Shown here piece after piece: positions 9,701-15,471 of a stretch of DNA of 64,000 nt; position 1 is the first letter of the stretch; the number at the start of each line of letters is the position of its first letter. The notes under the pieces are model-generated. The model searched no databases and was not told where the DNA came from. It saw only the letters and a list, made by a program, of their open reading frames with translations. Made by a program: the position numbers and the translations under genes. Location of the stretch: assembly GCA_036504735.1 (NCBI GenBank), contig DASXUQ010000012.1, forward strand, positions 1 to 64,000. Direction: 5' to 3'. The stretch comes from a bacterium (GTDB taxonomy: Bacteria; Electryoneota; RPQS01).

Positions 9701-9824
9701 ACTGATCCCATTCGACACGGCCATTGCCGGTCAGCGCCAGACCTTGCGGACCCCACAACCGGGGATCAGCCATCGTTGCTGTGCAAAAGACGGTCAGTAG
9801 CAGAAACAGAGTAGAAAGCTTCAT
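6780..9824 (-). CDS. Secreted repeat protein with T9SS sorting domain (tandem paralogue 2)
   Basis: A 1,014-residue paralogue of the gene just downstream, with the same plan: signal peptide (MKLSTLFLLLTVFCTATMA, then DPRLWGPQG), repeated AWxDxR / YAQ-x-L-x-x-x-G units, an ILHPSAFSLSQN linker, then NYPNPFNPTT and a sorting domain ending RKMILLK. The start has a strong Shine-Dalgarno (AAGGAGG, 8 nt). The 15 or so bases before the start (ACCGCAACTTRAGGA) are shared with paralogue 1, so the duplication included the translation-initiation region. The C-terminal about 90 residues are more alike between the two than the repeats are, which suggests divergence or selection in the exposed body. Likely surface-exposed or released; function unknown. 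Confidence 0.88.
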   Translation of the reverse strand: MKLSTLFLLLTVFCTATMADPRLWGPQGLALTGNGRVEWDQSTAWNDAGYAAITWSDMRNNNREVYAQLIGPDGDLLWGNGVQITNNAQEQSSALITAIDGGWIVAWIDYRNVPRGDPDYNDYGGEIRLQKLNNQGQPLWTADGVRVDSSTYVSRASLRLLPDSTGGALLAWMGRASSGALHIYAARITGAGEAAWPTVTVLPSGVNALVATTDNSDGMILAWVENTVLKASRIAASGAQPWGTVTVRDSVSYYYKPAIASDGNNGFYVSWVNTLLVNNFDIWAQHVSATGQRLWADRGIPVCTASSTQYDVAIATSTNAGVVDGCLLTWYDQREGGQAHYYTQKLDAGGTALWGENGTLLCDSASSGQILTPVSDNEGGLVAAWDFWVGTAYEGRSINAVRLNASGVAAWPQGTVPVCDDPLDDDQLPAIIPQPDGFLAVFETGTHGDEVQQLALQKLGRASGERELTPRGITLVSFPTTVIGNGIPVPMSNGRTALVGSNNEKTCFQILSTDGRPQLNPDSIFILPDTTGVHYEMYPEYFYTGQACSDGSGGFFALQSWGNDESGYEAFLGHVSSEGQVLNNGRAGWVWEGADVTDYGMMSSLISPDSAGGCYVSFQLWYPETGVYLMRMNAECQRMWTQPVCLDTVAWYQSNETKVATTADGSCIVAWSGSAGYRLGGVSAAGTLRWTVAVSDYSDWDLPHPKLTTDGQNGAYCTWMENVNAPEMFHVHAQHVNENGEELWPHGGLRVSTQASWQAQSRPMTDNAGNLIVIWTNESEGIGYDLRAQKMSPDGARLWSDSGRVVCNAPTSQRNPAVVSDFAGGVFVAWEDANDINNGKSHISATHLDSDGFSGPDPYWVQNEGGIISDTAANANVSPVIIAGAAGSAVVLWSQDLNQSAGSAYSLFAQRISAAPLASGSDVILHPSAFSLSQNYPNPFNPTTRISFDLAKAGMTKLTLFNLLGQEVRTLTNEYLTAGAHQVNLDASCLPSGLYIYRLESGSSTASRKMILLK

Positions 9825-10061
9825 CGTCCAGCCTCCTTAAGTTGCGGTGCACCCAATCAGGACTTACCCTACTCCACCTCTATGCAGAAAATCGCAAACT
9901 CCGCAAAACATGCAGAGCCTTCCACCATAATAGACAACCCTGTCCGCTGGCAAAAGGCTCTGTAATTTCTGAAGTTGCCTTCATTCCCGGGCATACAAAA
10001 ACCGGCATCGAGCAGTATAGCACCTTGCTCAATGCACGGTTCGTGCCACTAACGCTGAAAA

Positions 10062-10499
10062 CTACAGGATAAACGGGATCACCCGCCGGGTGTGGCGGGC
10101 ATAGTCATCGTAGCCCGGATAATGGGCGCGAAGTTGGCGTTCCTCGGAGAGCATGCGGAAGACGGCACCGGCGGTGGCCAGCAGCCCCAGCAGAACGTGG
10201 AGGGCACTCCAGTGGGAGATGACGCTGGTCCAGACGAACAGGAGCACCGCGGCATAGATGGGGTGGCGCATGAGGCGATATGGGCCACTGATGACCAGAC
10301 CGCCTGCGGTGGGATCAGCCGTATAGTGAAAGCTGCGGACGCCAAGAGTCAGCCGTGCCCAGACCATAAGCAGCAGGGCGATGATTTGCGGCACAATTAC
10401 GAAAGGCGAAGGCGAGAACAGTGCGTGACGCAGATAGAGCACGATCACGGCGGCGGCCATGGCGGCCGTGGCAAGGGTGGAGAGAAGTTTGAGCGGCAT
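10062..10499 (-). CDS. Isoprenylcysteine/phospholipid methyltransferase family membrane protein
   Basis: A 145-residue integral membrane protein with about four hydrophobic segments and the family signature GPYRLMRHPIYAAVLLF (residues near 73-89), followed by a C-terminal EERQLRAHYPGYDDYARHT motif. These are the cofactor-binding elements of the ICMT / PEMT-like SAM methyltransferase superfamily. The natural substrate in bacteria of this type is generally unknown. The start has GGGAG 7 nt upstream. It is the last gene of a three-gene operon, 15 bp after the DUF1569 gene. Confidence 0.85.
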   Translation of the reverse strand: MPLKLLSTLATAAMAAAVIVLYLRHALFSPSPFVIVPQIIALLLMVWARLTLGVRSFHYTADPTAGGLVISGPYRLMRHPIYAAVLLFVWTSVISHWSALHVLLGLLATAGAVFRMLSEERQLRAHYPGYDDYARHTRRVIPFIL

Positions 10500-10514
10500 G
10501 GGTCTGCTCCCGGA

Positions 10515-10958
10515 CTATGCGGCAAACTGGCGGAGGTGATGGTCGAGATGCTTATGGTGCAGGCGGCCCCATTCATCGGCGGTCAGCGGGCCGAAGGCGA
10601 CGTGCGGCGACCATGTGCCGGCAAGGCCGCGGGCTTTGGCGGCGCGCAGATTTTCCAGCAGTTTCTGCTTTTCGATTTGGAAATCCTTCGGATCGGTCAT
10701 GCGCATGGTGTCGGAGGTTGGCGAACTCTTCATGATGGGAAGGCTGCCCACGGCCCAGCGTTTGATGAGCACGCGGAGGAGCCATGTGCTCTCGGATGGA
10801 GCGGAGATGTTGCCCATGCTAAGATCGATGGCGCGGTTGACATGGGCCAGCATTTGTCCCACATCCATTTTTCCCCACTGCCGGGGTGCGACCGGCCCGA
10901 GGGTTTGCACGCGCTTTTCGAGTGCGGCGAAGTCACTGTCGTTGAAAATCGTCTTCAT
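10515..10958 (-). CDS. DUF1569 (DinB-like fold) protein
   Basis: A 147-residue soluble protein. The pattern GKMDVGQMLAHVNRAIDLS near residue 29 and FGPLTADEWGRLHHKHLDHH near the C-terminus match the DUF1569 family, which belongs to the DinB/YfiT-like four-helix superfamily. The HVNRA histidine and the HHKHLDHH cluster are the likely metal ligands of that fold. A role as a thiol-dependent transferase or hydrolase is known only for other branches of the superfamily. AGGA lies 7 nt before the ATG. It starts 9 bp after the stop of the HExxH protein, so the genes are co-transcribed. Confidence 0.75.
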   Translation of the reverse strand: MKTIFNDSDFAALEKRVQTLGPVAPRQWGKMDVGQMLAHVNRAIDLSMGNISAPSESTWLLRVLIKRWAVGSLPIMKSSPTSDTMRMTDPKDFQIEKQKLLENLRAAKARGLAGTWSPHVAFGPLTADEWGRLHHKHLDHHLRQFAA

Positions 10959-10967
10959 CCAATGTTC

Positions 10968-12083
10968 CTATTTGGAGGCGTAAAAGGCATCGTAAACTGT
11001 TTTGATTTTTCCCGGTGCGAGACGTCCGGATTGAATCATGCGGATCAGAAAGCGTGAGAAGCGCTCGTGTTTTGCATTGTAGTTTTCAGCGGTCATGACA
11101 CTGTAGAGGGCAACCGCAAACACGTGCATGCCGTCATCGCTCTGTGTCCAGCGCTGGCGGGGCTCCGGGGCGATGCCCATACTGCGGTTGGCCGTCTGCT
11201 CGAGGGCCTGCACGCAGTCCTCTTCGATGAAGCCGGGGAAGTCGTTGTAGCCGAAGTCGGGATTGTGATGCAGCACCTTGTCCATCAGGAAGGTATCCTG
11301 CTGCAGCGTGTTCAGCGCCGCCACCAGCACGGAGTCGCCGCTCAGGTCAAAGGGCGGATGCATCATCTCGTGGGCGGCGTTGCGGACCACGATATCGAAG
11401 GGATAGGCGACGTCCGACAGGAAGCGCGTGCCGACAATTTTGATGCCGTGGGGCTGGCAGTAGTAGAGCATGTAGACGGTGATGCGGTGGGACGGCAGCG
11501 GCGCACCGAGCAGCGCCTCATCCTCGCCGATCACATTGTAGTGCGGCAAGTCCTTGCGGATCTCTTCGATGCGGCGCTGGACTTTGGGCAGAACGGTGGA
11601 GTGCCAGTAGGCGTCGAACCCGGTCTGCTTCATCCAGACAAACACCGTGCGCAGAGCGGGCCGGAGCGCCATGAAGCCCTGCCACTGCTGCTCGTCATAA
11701 TACGGCGTCTGCTTCAGCGCCGCTTGCATGGTCTCGGGATGATCCACCGTGGCGACAAGCTGATCCAGCGTAGTATCATTCACCGCGGAAAAATACAGGC
11801 AGAGCGCAGCGGAGATGATACCGTGCATCTCATCCTTGATGCCGTGACGAATTGCCGCCAGCGCGGTCTTCGCCTCGGGCGTCAGTTTCGGCGCCAGTTC
11901 ATTGTAATCCTTCTGGTAATAGTCGAGGTAGAAGGAATCGGCGGAAAGAGTATTCAGCAGGCAGAGGGCGTCATAGGTCAGCGATGGCTGCAGATCCCAT
12001 TCGGTGCTGTCGTGTATTGTGGGCGCAGACAGAGCAAGAGATGAAGCGAGGACGAGGAGAAGAGCGGTGATCAGGATGCGCAT
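10968..12083 (-). CDS. Exported protein with HExxH motif, putative zinc peptidase, family not recognised
   Basis: 371 residues with a signal peptide (MRILITALLLVLASSLALSA). I do not recognise the family. Residues 238-242 read HEMMH within VVRNAAHEMMHPP, a canonical zinc-peptidase HExxH, and acidic residues (IEED, 286-289) about 45 residues later could supply a third ligand as in gluzincins. The rest is helical and rich in aromatic residues. GGAGA lies 8 nt before the ATG. It is the first gene of an operon with a DUF1569 protein and an ICMT-like methyltransferase. Peptidase activity is inferred from the motif alone; an HExxH can occur by chance. Confidence 0.7.
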   Translation of the reverse strand: MRILITALLLVLASSLALSAPTIHDSTEWDLQPSLTYDALCLLNTLSADSFYLDYYQKDYNELAPKLTPEAKTALAAIRHGIKDEMHGIISAALCLYFSAVNDTTLDQLVATVDHPETMQAALKQTPYYDEQQWQGFMALRPALRTVFVWMKQTGFDAYWHSTVLPKVQRRIEEIRKDLPHYNVIGEDEALLGAPLPSHRITVYMLYYCQPHGIKIVGTRFLSDVAYPFDIVVRNAAHEMMHPPFDLSGDSVLVAALNTLQQDTFLMDKVLHHNPDFGYNDFPGFIEEDCVQALEQTANRSMGIAPEPRQRWTQSDDGMHVFAVALYSVMTAENYNAKHERFSRFLIRMIQSGRLAPGKIKTVYDAFYASK

Positions 12084-12420
12084 GGAGAAGGTCTCCGGTT
12101 GGAAGTATCATGCGAAAGGAGAGCGCGGATGGCCCTTCGGGGCACCGCGCGTTCACAGAAGACGGGCACGACATGTCGTGCCCCTACGGCAGAGGCAATA
12201 CCCTTGATCTGACCGGTGTAGGGGAGGGTTAAGGTCTGCCGCAACCCTCCCGTCTTAGTGATTGCAGGATGTGGCGCGGGCGGGTTGCGCGTGTTGCATT
12301 CTCTGATGTGTGGCGTCTTCTGCTTAACCCGCCCCTACGGGGAGGTGGTGGCGGATGCGGGCAGAACCTCTTCTTATTTCCCCTTGTTCCAAAGGGGAAG
12401 GATAAGAGGCAAGCGGCGAC
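12084..12420. repeat. Intergenic region packed with palindromes
   Basis: No gene. It holds a perfect 20-bp palindrome GGGCACGACATGTCGTGCCC (12164-12183), then GGGAGGGTT / AACCCTCCC (12222-12230 and 12243-12251), GGGCGGGTT / AACCCGCCC (12278-12286 and 12326-12334), and a partial copy of the composite repeat (TTCCCCTTG / CAAAGGGGAA, about 12379-12400). Two of the palindromes are followed by CCCCTACGG. The arrangement looks like variable-core repetitive extragenic palindromes. One of them may terminate the gene to the left or the right, but no U-tract is evident. Confidence 0.65.
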
Positions 12421-13041
12421 TTAGCTTTTTCCCGGCAGCATGAACTGCTGCACGCCGGAGAGCAGGAGCTGGGCGCCGATGGCGAGCAGGATCAGGCCGA
12501 GGAAACGGAGCAGAACTTTCAGGCCGCTCTGGCTGATATGTGAGGAGAGCCACGCGGCGGAGAGCAGAATCGCCAGCAGCACACAGGTCTCGATGCCGAT
12601 GGCCACCAGCACGATGAACTGGTTTGCCCAACTGTCGGAGCGCGCCGTGAGGGTGATCATGGTGGTAATGGCGCCGGGTCCGGCCACCAATGGCATGGAG
12701 AAGGGAACGATGATGGGGTCGTCGGTCTCCTCGTCGGTCTGATCATCATGCTGCACGCGGGTGGGAGTGCCACGGAGCATTTCGAGACCCATGAGGACAA
12801 TCACCAGTCCACCCGCCGCCTGAAACGCGGGCAGGGAAATGCCGAACAGGCCAAGGATGTAACGGCCCAGCACAACGGCAATAGCCAGAATCAGAAAGGA
12901 GGAGACAGATGCACGGATAGCAGCACGGATCTTCTGCCGCTTGTCCATCTGCGCGGTTAAGCCGACAAATACCGGAGCGGCTCCGATAGGATCGGTGCTG
13001 GCGAAGGCGGCGGCGAAGGCTTGAATAAAGTACAGAAGCAT
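12421..13041 (-). CDS. MarC family integral membrane protein
   Basis: A 206-residue protein with six hydrophobic segments. The N-terminal FASTDPIGAAPVFVGLT and the central PFSMPLVAGPGAITTMITL are the two conserved half-repeats of the MarC/YhgN (NAAT) family, sometimes annotated as amino-acid or small-molecule transporters; true substrates are mostly unknown. A short charged stretch (HDDQTDEETDD, near residue 97) between the halves is an acidic cytoplasmic or periplasmic loop. No clear Shine-Dalgarno is visible before the ATG at 13041. It sits alone between a palindrome-rich gap and a hairpin at 13144. Confidence 0.88.
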   Translation of the reverse strand: MLLYFIQAFAAAFASTDPIGAAPVFVGLTAQMDKRQKIRAAIRASVSSFLILAIAVVLGRYILGLFGISLPAFQAAGGLVIVLMGLEMLRGTPTRVQHDDQTDEETDDPIIVPFSMPLVAGPGAITTMITLTARSDSWANQFIVLVAIGIETCVLLAILLSAAWLSSHISQSGLKVLLRFLGLILLAIGAQLLLSGVQQFMLPGKS

Positions 13042-13143
13042 TAAGAAATCTGAAGTTGGGAAAGGGTATCGAAGGCCAGATTGCGGGTAATGTAGCTAAT
13101 TTGAACCGAAGGCGCAAACGTTGAACGGACGTTGGCGATCAGC

Positions 13144-13164
13144 GGGCGGATCTTAGATCCGCCC
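13144..13164. repeat. Palindrome enclosing the stop codon of the winged-helix regulator
   Basis: GGGCGGATC (13144-13152), TTA, GATCCGCCC (13156-13164). The 3-nt loop is the TAA stop codon of the minus-strand regulator gene, and the right arm encodes its last residues. It looks like a palindromic repeat that has been recruited as gene end and terminator. Confidence 0.6.
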
Positions 13165-13488
13165 CTCCGGCAATTCGTTCAGAGTCTGCTGCATCTGTTG
13201 GCGGTATTTGTGGAAGGCTTCGAGGCCCTGCGGAGTTAGTTTCAGGAGTGTGCGGGGGACCCGCTCGACGAACTTCTTTTCCACGGTGACGTATCCTGCT
13301 GCTTCGAGCTTGCTCAGATGCGAGGAGAGGTTGCCGCGCGTCAGTCCGGTATGCTTTTGCAGGAACACAAAGTCGGCCTCCTGCACCACACAGAGCGCGG
13401 CGACGATAGCCAGCCGCGCGGGAGCATGGATCACCGGATCCAGTTCGGCAAGGGGTTTGAAATCGCCGCTCTCAGCGGGAGAGGTCAT
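13153..13488 (-). CDS. Winged-helix transcriptional regulator (HTH_34 / ArsR-MarR-like)
   Basis: 111 residues from the ATG at 13488, which has AAGGAG 9 nt upstream; a longer frame to 13566 lacks such a site. The core LDPVIHAPARLAIVAAL begins the first helix, LTRGNLSSHLSKLEAAGYV is the recognition helix and turn, and VEKKFVERVPRTLLKLTP is the wing, as in the small transcriptional regulators of PF13601. It overlaps the end of the upstream membrane-protein gene by 17 bp, so translation is coupled. It is the third gene of a module behind a palindrome-overlapped promoter at 14766-14801, and autoregulation is likely by position. Its inducer is unknown. Confidence 0.88.
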   Translation of the reverse strand: MTSPAESGDFKPLAELDPVIHAPARLAIVAALCVVQEADFVFLQKHTGLTRGNLSSHLSKLEAAGYVTVEKKFVERVPRTLLKLTPQGLEAFHKYRQQMQQTLNELPEGRI

Positions 13489-14113
13489 CGGCGGGATCTC
13501 CTTCGAGCACGGGATTCTCTTTGAGGAAGCGGCGGAGTTTGCGGAGGCCGAAGATAAGGGCGACACTAAATGAAATGGCGATGGCGTACAGGATGTTCAC
13601 GTGCCACAGGGTTGAAGTCAGCAGCACCGCCGTTGCCCACGCGGCAATGAGCAGGATATTTCGCCATTGACGGGCACCCGCCGACGCCGATAGCATGAAT
13701 ATCCAAAAGGTGAAGGCATACGAGCCGTCGGATGAAGCAGAGTCAGAAGAAGTTTGCGGGGGCAAATAGAGTTTGACAATGCAGACAATGGCGATCAACA
13801 CGAGGAATGTCATCATTTGCAGGATTACGAAACGGCGTTGGGGTCTAAACACCTTGTACAGGGCACTTTCTTGGCGCATTTTGGCATAGCCGACGCGGGG
13901 ATAGATAATCTTCCTCCGCCAGAACATTGCCCCGAGGATGAGGCAGGCTATGGCCGCAAACAGAAAGCCAAGCCAAGGCAGCATGTCGAGTTTAAAGAAT
14001 GCTGCGATGCCAATGACCGCGAACAAAACCGCATCTGAAAGCTCTCGACCGCCGCCGCCCGTCTGGTTTTCGAGAATTTGATCTTCCAGCCTGTTTATTT
14101 CAGACACTGCCAT
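13472..14113 (-). CDS. Membrane protein, paralogue of the upstream gene product
   Basis: 213 residues from the ATG at 14113 (GAAGAAG close upstream; the ORF to 14167 is longer but would overlap the upstream gene more). The N-terminal soluble segment (MAVSEINRLEDQILENQTG) is followed by two hydrophobic segments, the motif RRKIIYPRVGYAKMRQ, two or three more membrane segments, and a C-terminal LRRFLKENPVLEGDP. The upstream protein has the same landmarks (DQLQDDILSRYN, RRRITYPRLGYIELL, RLFLRDNPKLEEE), so the two are duplicated genes. It overlaps both neighbours. No known function; probably the sensed or controlled partner of the adjacent regulator. Confidence 0.8.
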   Translation of the reverse strand: MAVSEINRLEDQILENQTGGGGRELSDAVLFAVIGIAAFFKLDMLPWLGFLFAAIACLILGAMFWRRKIIYPRVGYAKMRQESALYKVFRPQRRFVILQMMTFLVLIAIVCIVKLYLPPQTSSDSASSDGSYAFTFWIFMLSASAGARQWRNILLIAAWATAVLLTSTLWHVNILYAIAISFSVALIFGLRKLRRFLKENPVLEGDPADDLSR

Positions 14114-14720
14114 GTGCTTCTTCTTCCAATTTCGGGTTGTCACGCAGAAAGAGCCGCAGCCGCACAAGGCCGGTGATCAGCAGGGCGGCGCCGGTGGTGA
14201 GTAGTGCGTAGCCGCCGCTCAGGTTAAGAGCGTAAGCGGCAAAGATGAGCAGCCAGAGGAGCGCGGCAAAGAGATAGAGGTGCTTCATCCTGTGAAAGCC
14301 ACCGACCATTGCGATGATCAGAGCGATGATGCTGCCGAAGACCAGTTTCATTTCGCGATGCTCGAACAGACCCGGATCATCAGGCGCGCCACCGGCAACT
14401 TTGTAGAGCATCGCCGCCAAGGCAATGAGCAGTGGCGCCACCACCCACATGGTCAGGACACGCACGCGCCACTTGTGGCGGCGGGTAGCCAACAATTCGA
14501 TGTAGCCGAGGCGCGGATAGGTGATCCTGCGCCGCCAAGCCCGCGCCGCAAGGATAATGACGAAGAGAGCCAGTGTCATGGGGGACGTCATGTTGCCGTG
14601 GACAAGCAGACGCAATCCTCCGAGAATAAGACCGAGCCCGAGCAGAAATTCCAGTGCTCCGTCGCGGTTGTAGCGGCTTAGAATATCATCCTGAAGTTGA
14701 TCTAAATCAGTCGTTTCCAT
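14100..14720 (-). CDS. Membrane protein, first gene of the winged-helix regulator module
   Basis: 206 residues from the ATG at 14720 (GGA 6-7 nt upstream); a TTG 42 nt earlier is possible but would fall inside the operator region. It has an N-terminal LDQLQDDILSRYNRDGALEF segment, two membrane segments, the motif RRRITYPRLGYIEL, and further membrane segments ending RLRLFLRDNPKLEEE. It is clearly related to the next gene and overlaps it by 14 bp. Similar two-gene membrane cassettes next to small winged-helix regulators occur in environmental Bacteria, but I know no assigned role. Confidence 0.8.
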   Translation of the reverse strand: METTDLDQLQDDILSRYNRDGALEFLLGLGLILGGLRLLVHGNMTSPMTLALFVIILAARAWRRRITYPRLGYIELLATRRHKWRVRVLTMWVVAPLLIALAAMLYKVAGGAPDDPGLFEHREMKLVFGSIIALIIAMVGGFHRMKHLYLFAALLWLLIFAAYALNLSGGYALLTTGAALLITGLVRLRLFLRDNPKLEEEAHGSV

Positions 14721-14765
14721 TTTGATTTCCGGAAAGATGAGTCCGCCTTGTCTGCGCTGCAAACA

Positions 14766-14784
14766 TGTTTGTAATATACAAACA
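14766..14784. promoter_or_regulatory. Palindromic operator of the winged-helix module
   Basis: TGTTTGTA-ATA-TACAAACA, a perfect 8-bp inverted repeat with a 3-bp spacer. It covers the -10 hexamer and lies 45 bp upstream of the first start codon, an ideal place for repression by the regulator encoded as the third gene. Binding by that protein is inferred. Confidence 0.7.
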
Positions 14785-14801
14785 GATTAGGGCCGAGTCA
14801 A
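14773..14801 (-). promoter_or_regulatory. Sigma-70-type promoter of the membrane protein/regulator operon
   Basis: On the minus strand TTGACT (14801-14796), 17-bp spacer, TATATT (14778-14773). Both hexamers and the spacing are close to consensus. Confidence 0.75.
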
Positions 14802-14963
14802 GCCCTCAAGCAGAGCATCTGAAGATGTCACAGCGGGCCGCTTGCATTGATAAAGCGAATCTGTTACCTTAACCAACAGGAGATTAAAGACTTCAGATGA
14901 CATAGCCAGATAATGTAAGAAGCAGTCCGATCACTTAAAGAATTAGCGAAAGGGAATGAGGCG

Positions 14964-15359
14964 ATGGAGCGCGTCCAGTACGTTGACAAGAATATCGAGC
15001 TGAAATTCGTCGAGCGGGGGTGCAGTTTGGGTTTTGCCTGCCGGGCCTTGGGGATCGGCGCGTTTGATGTGCGGGTGTTTGAAGATGGCAAGGACAAAAA
15101 GCACGAAATCGCGCACCTTAGCGGCGGAGACGAACGAGTGCCGATGCCCACGGTCTTAAGCAATACGGACAACCTGCCCGAGGAGCTGCTGGCGGATATG
15201 TATCATATGGCGCGCTGCCGCCGGGAGATGAAACGTGTCGGGACCGACGGTCCACATTACGAAGGCTATGAAAAGGGCTACAAGTACCACCGCGAGCGCT
15301 TTCTGAAGAACTGGAAACAGCATCTCAAAGCCGAAGAGTCCCGGTTGGTGGAGCACTAA
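14964..15359 (+). CDS. Hypothetical 131-residue protein
   Basis: A small, charged, soluble protein that I do not recognise. It has an N-terminal beta-rich half (MERVQYVDKNIELKF) and a C-terminal half rich in Lys, Arg, Tyr and His (KGYKYHRERFLKNWKQHLKA). AGGG stands 9 nt and GAGG 2 nt before the ATG. It is followed after 42 bp by a very strong bidirectional terminator. It is the only plus-strand gene in this part of the window. Codon positions look coding and no better frame exists on the other strand, but without a homologue the call stays moderate. Confidence 0.5.
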   Translation: MERVQYVDKNIELKFVERGCSLGFACRALGIGAFDVRVFEDGKDKKHEIAHLSGGDERVPMPTVLSNTDNLPEELLADMYHMARCRREMKRVGTDGPHYEGYEKGYKYHRERFLKNWKQHLKAEESRLVEH

Positions 15360-15401
15360 GAAAACGCTGAAATACTGAAAGTCTGAAACGCTGAAAATTG
15401 G

Positions 15402-15435
15402 AAAGGGCTGCGATCTTCTAAGATCGCAGCCCTTT
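15402..15435. terminator. Bidirectional terminator
   Basis: Sixteen-bp perfect stem AAAGGGCTGCGATCTT / AAGATCGCAGCCCTTT around a CT centre, between the convergent genes ending at 15359 (+) and 15472 (-). The A/T ends supply a U-tract on both strands. Confidence 0.85.
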
Positions 15436-15471
15436 CCGTTTGTGCCCCGGTGTTGACGGGTACAGTCGAGA

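Noticed and set aside
9927-9953. TTGCCA and TATTAT as the promoter of the tandem paralogues
   Set aside because: The spacer is only 15 bp and the -35 is imperfect, so it was not listed.
12164-12334. CRISPR-like array from the clustered palindromes
   Set aside because: The palindromes are not direct repeats of one sequence and have no regular spacers; no cas gene is nearby.
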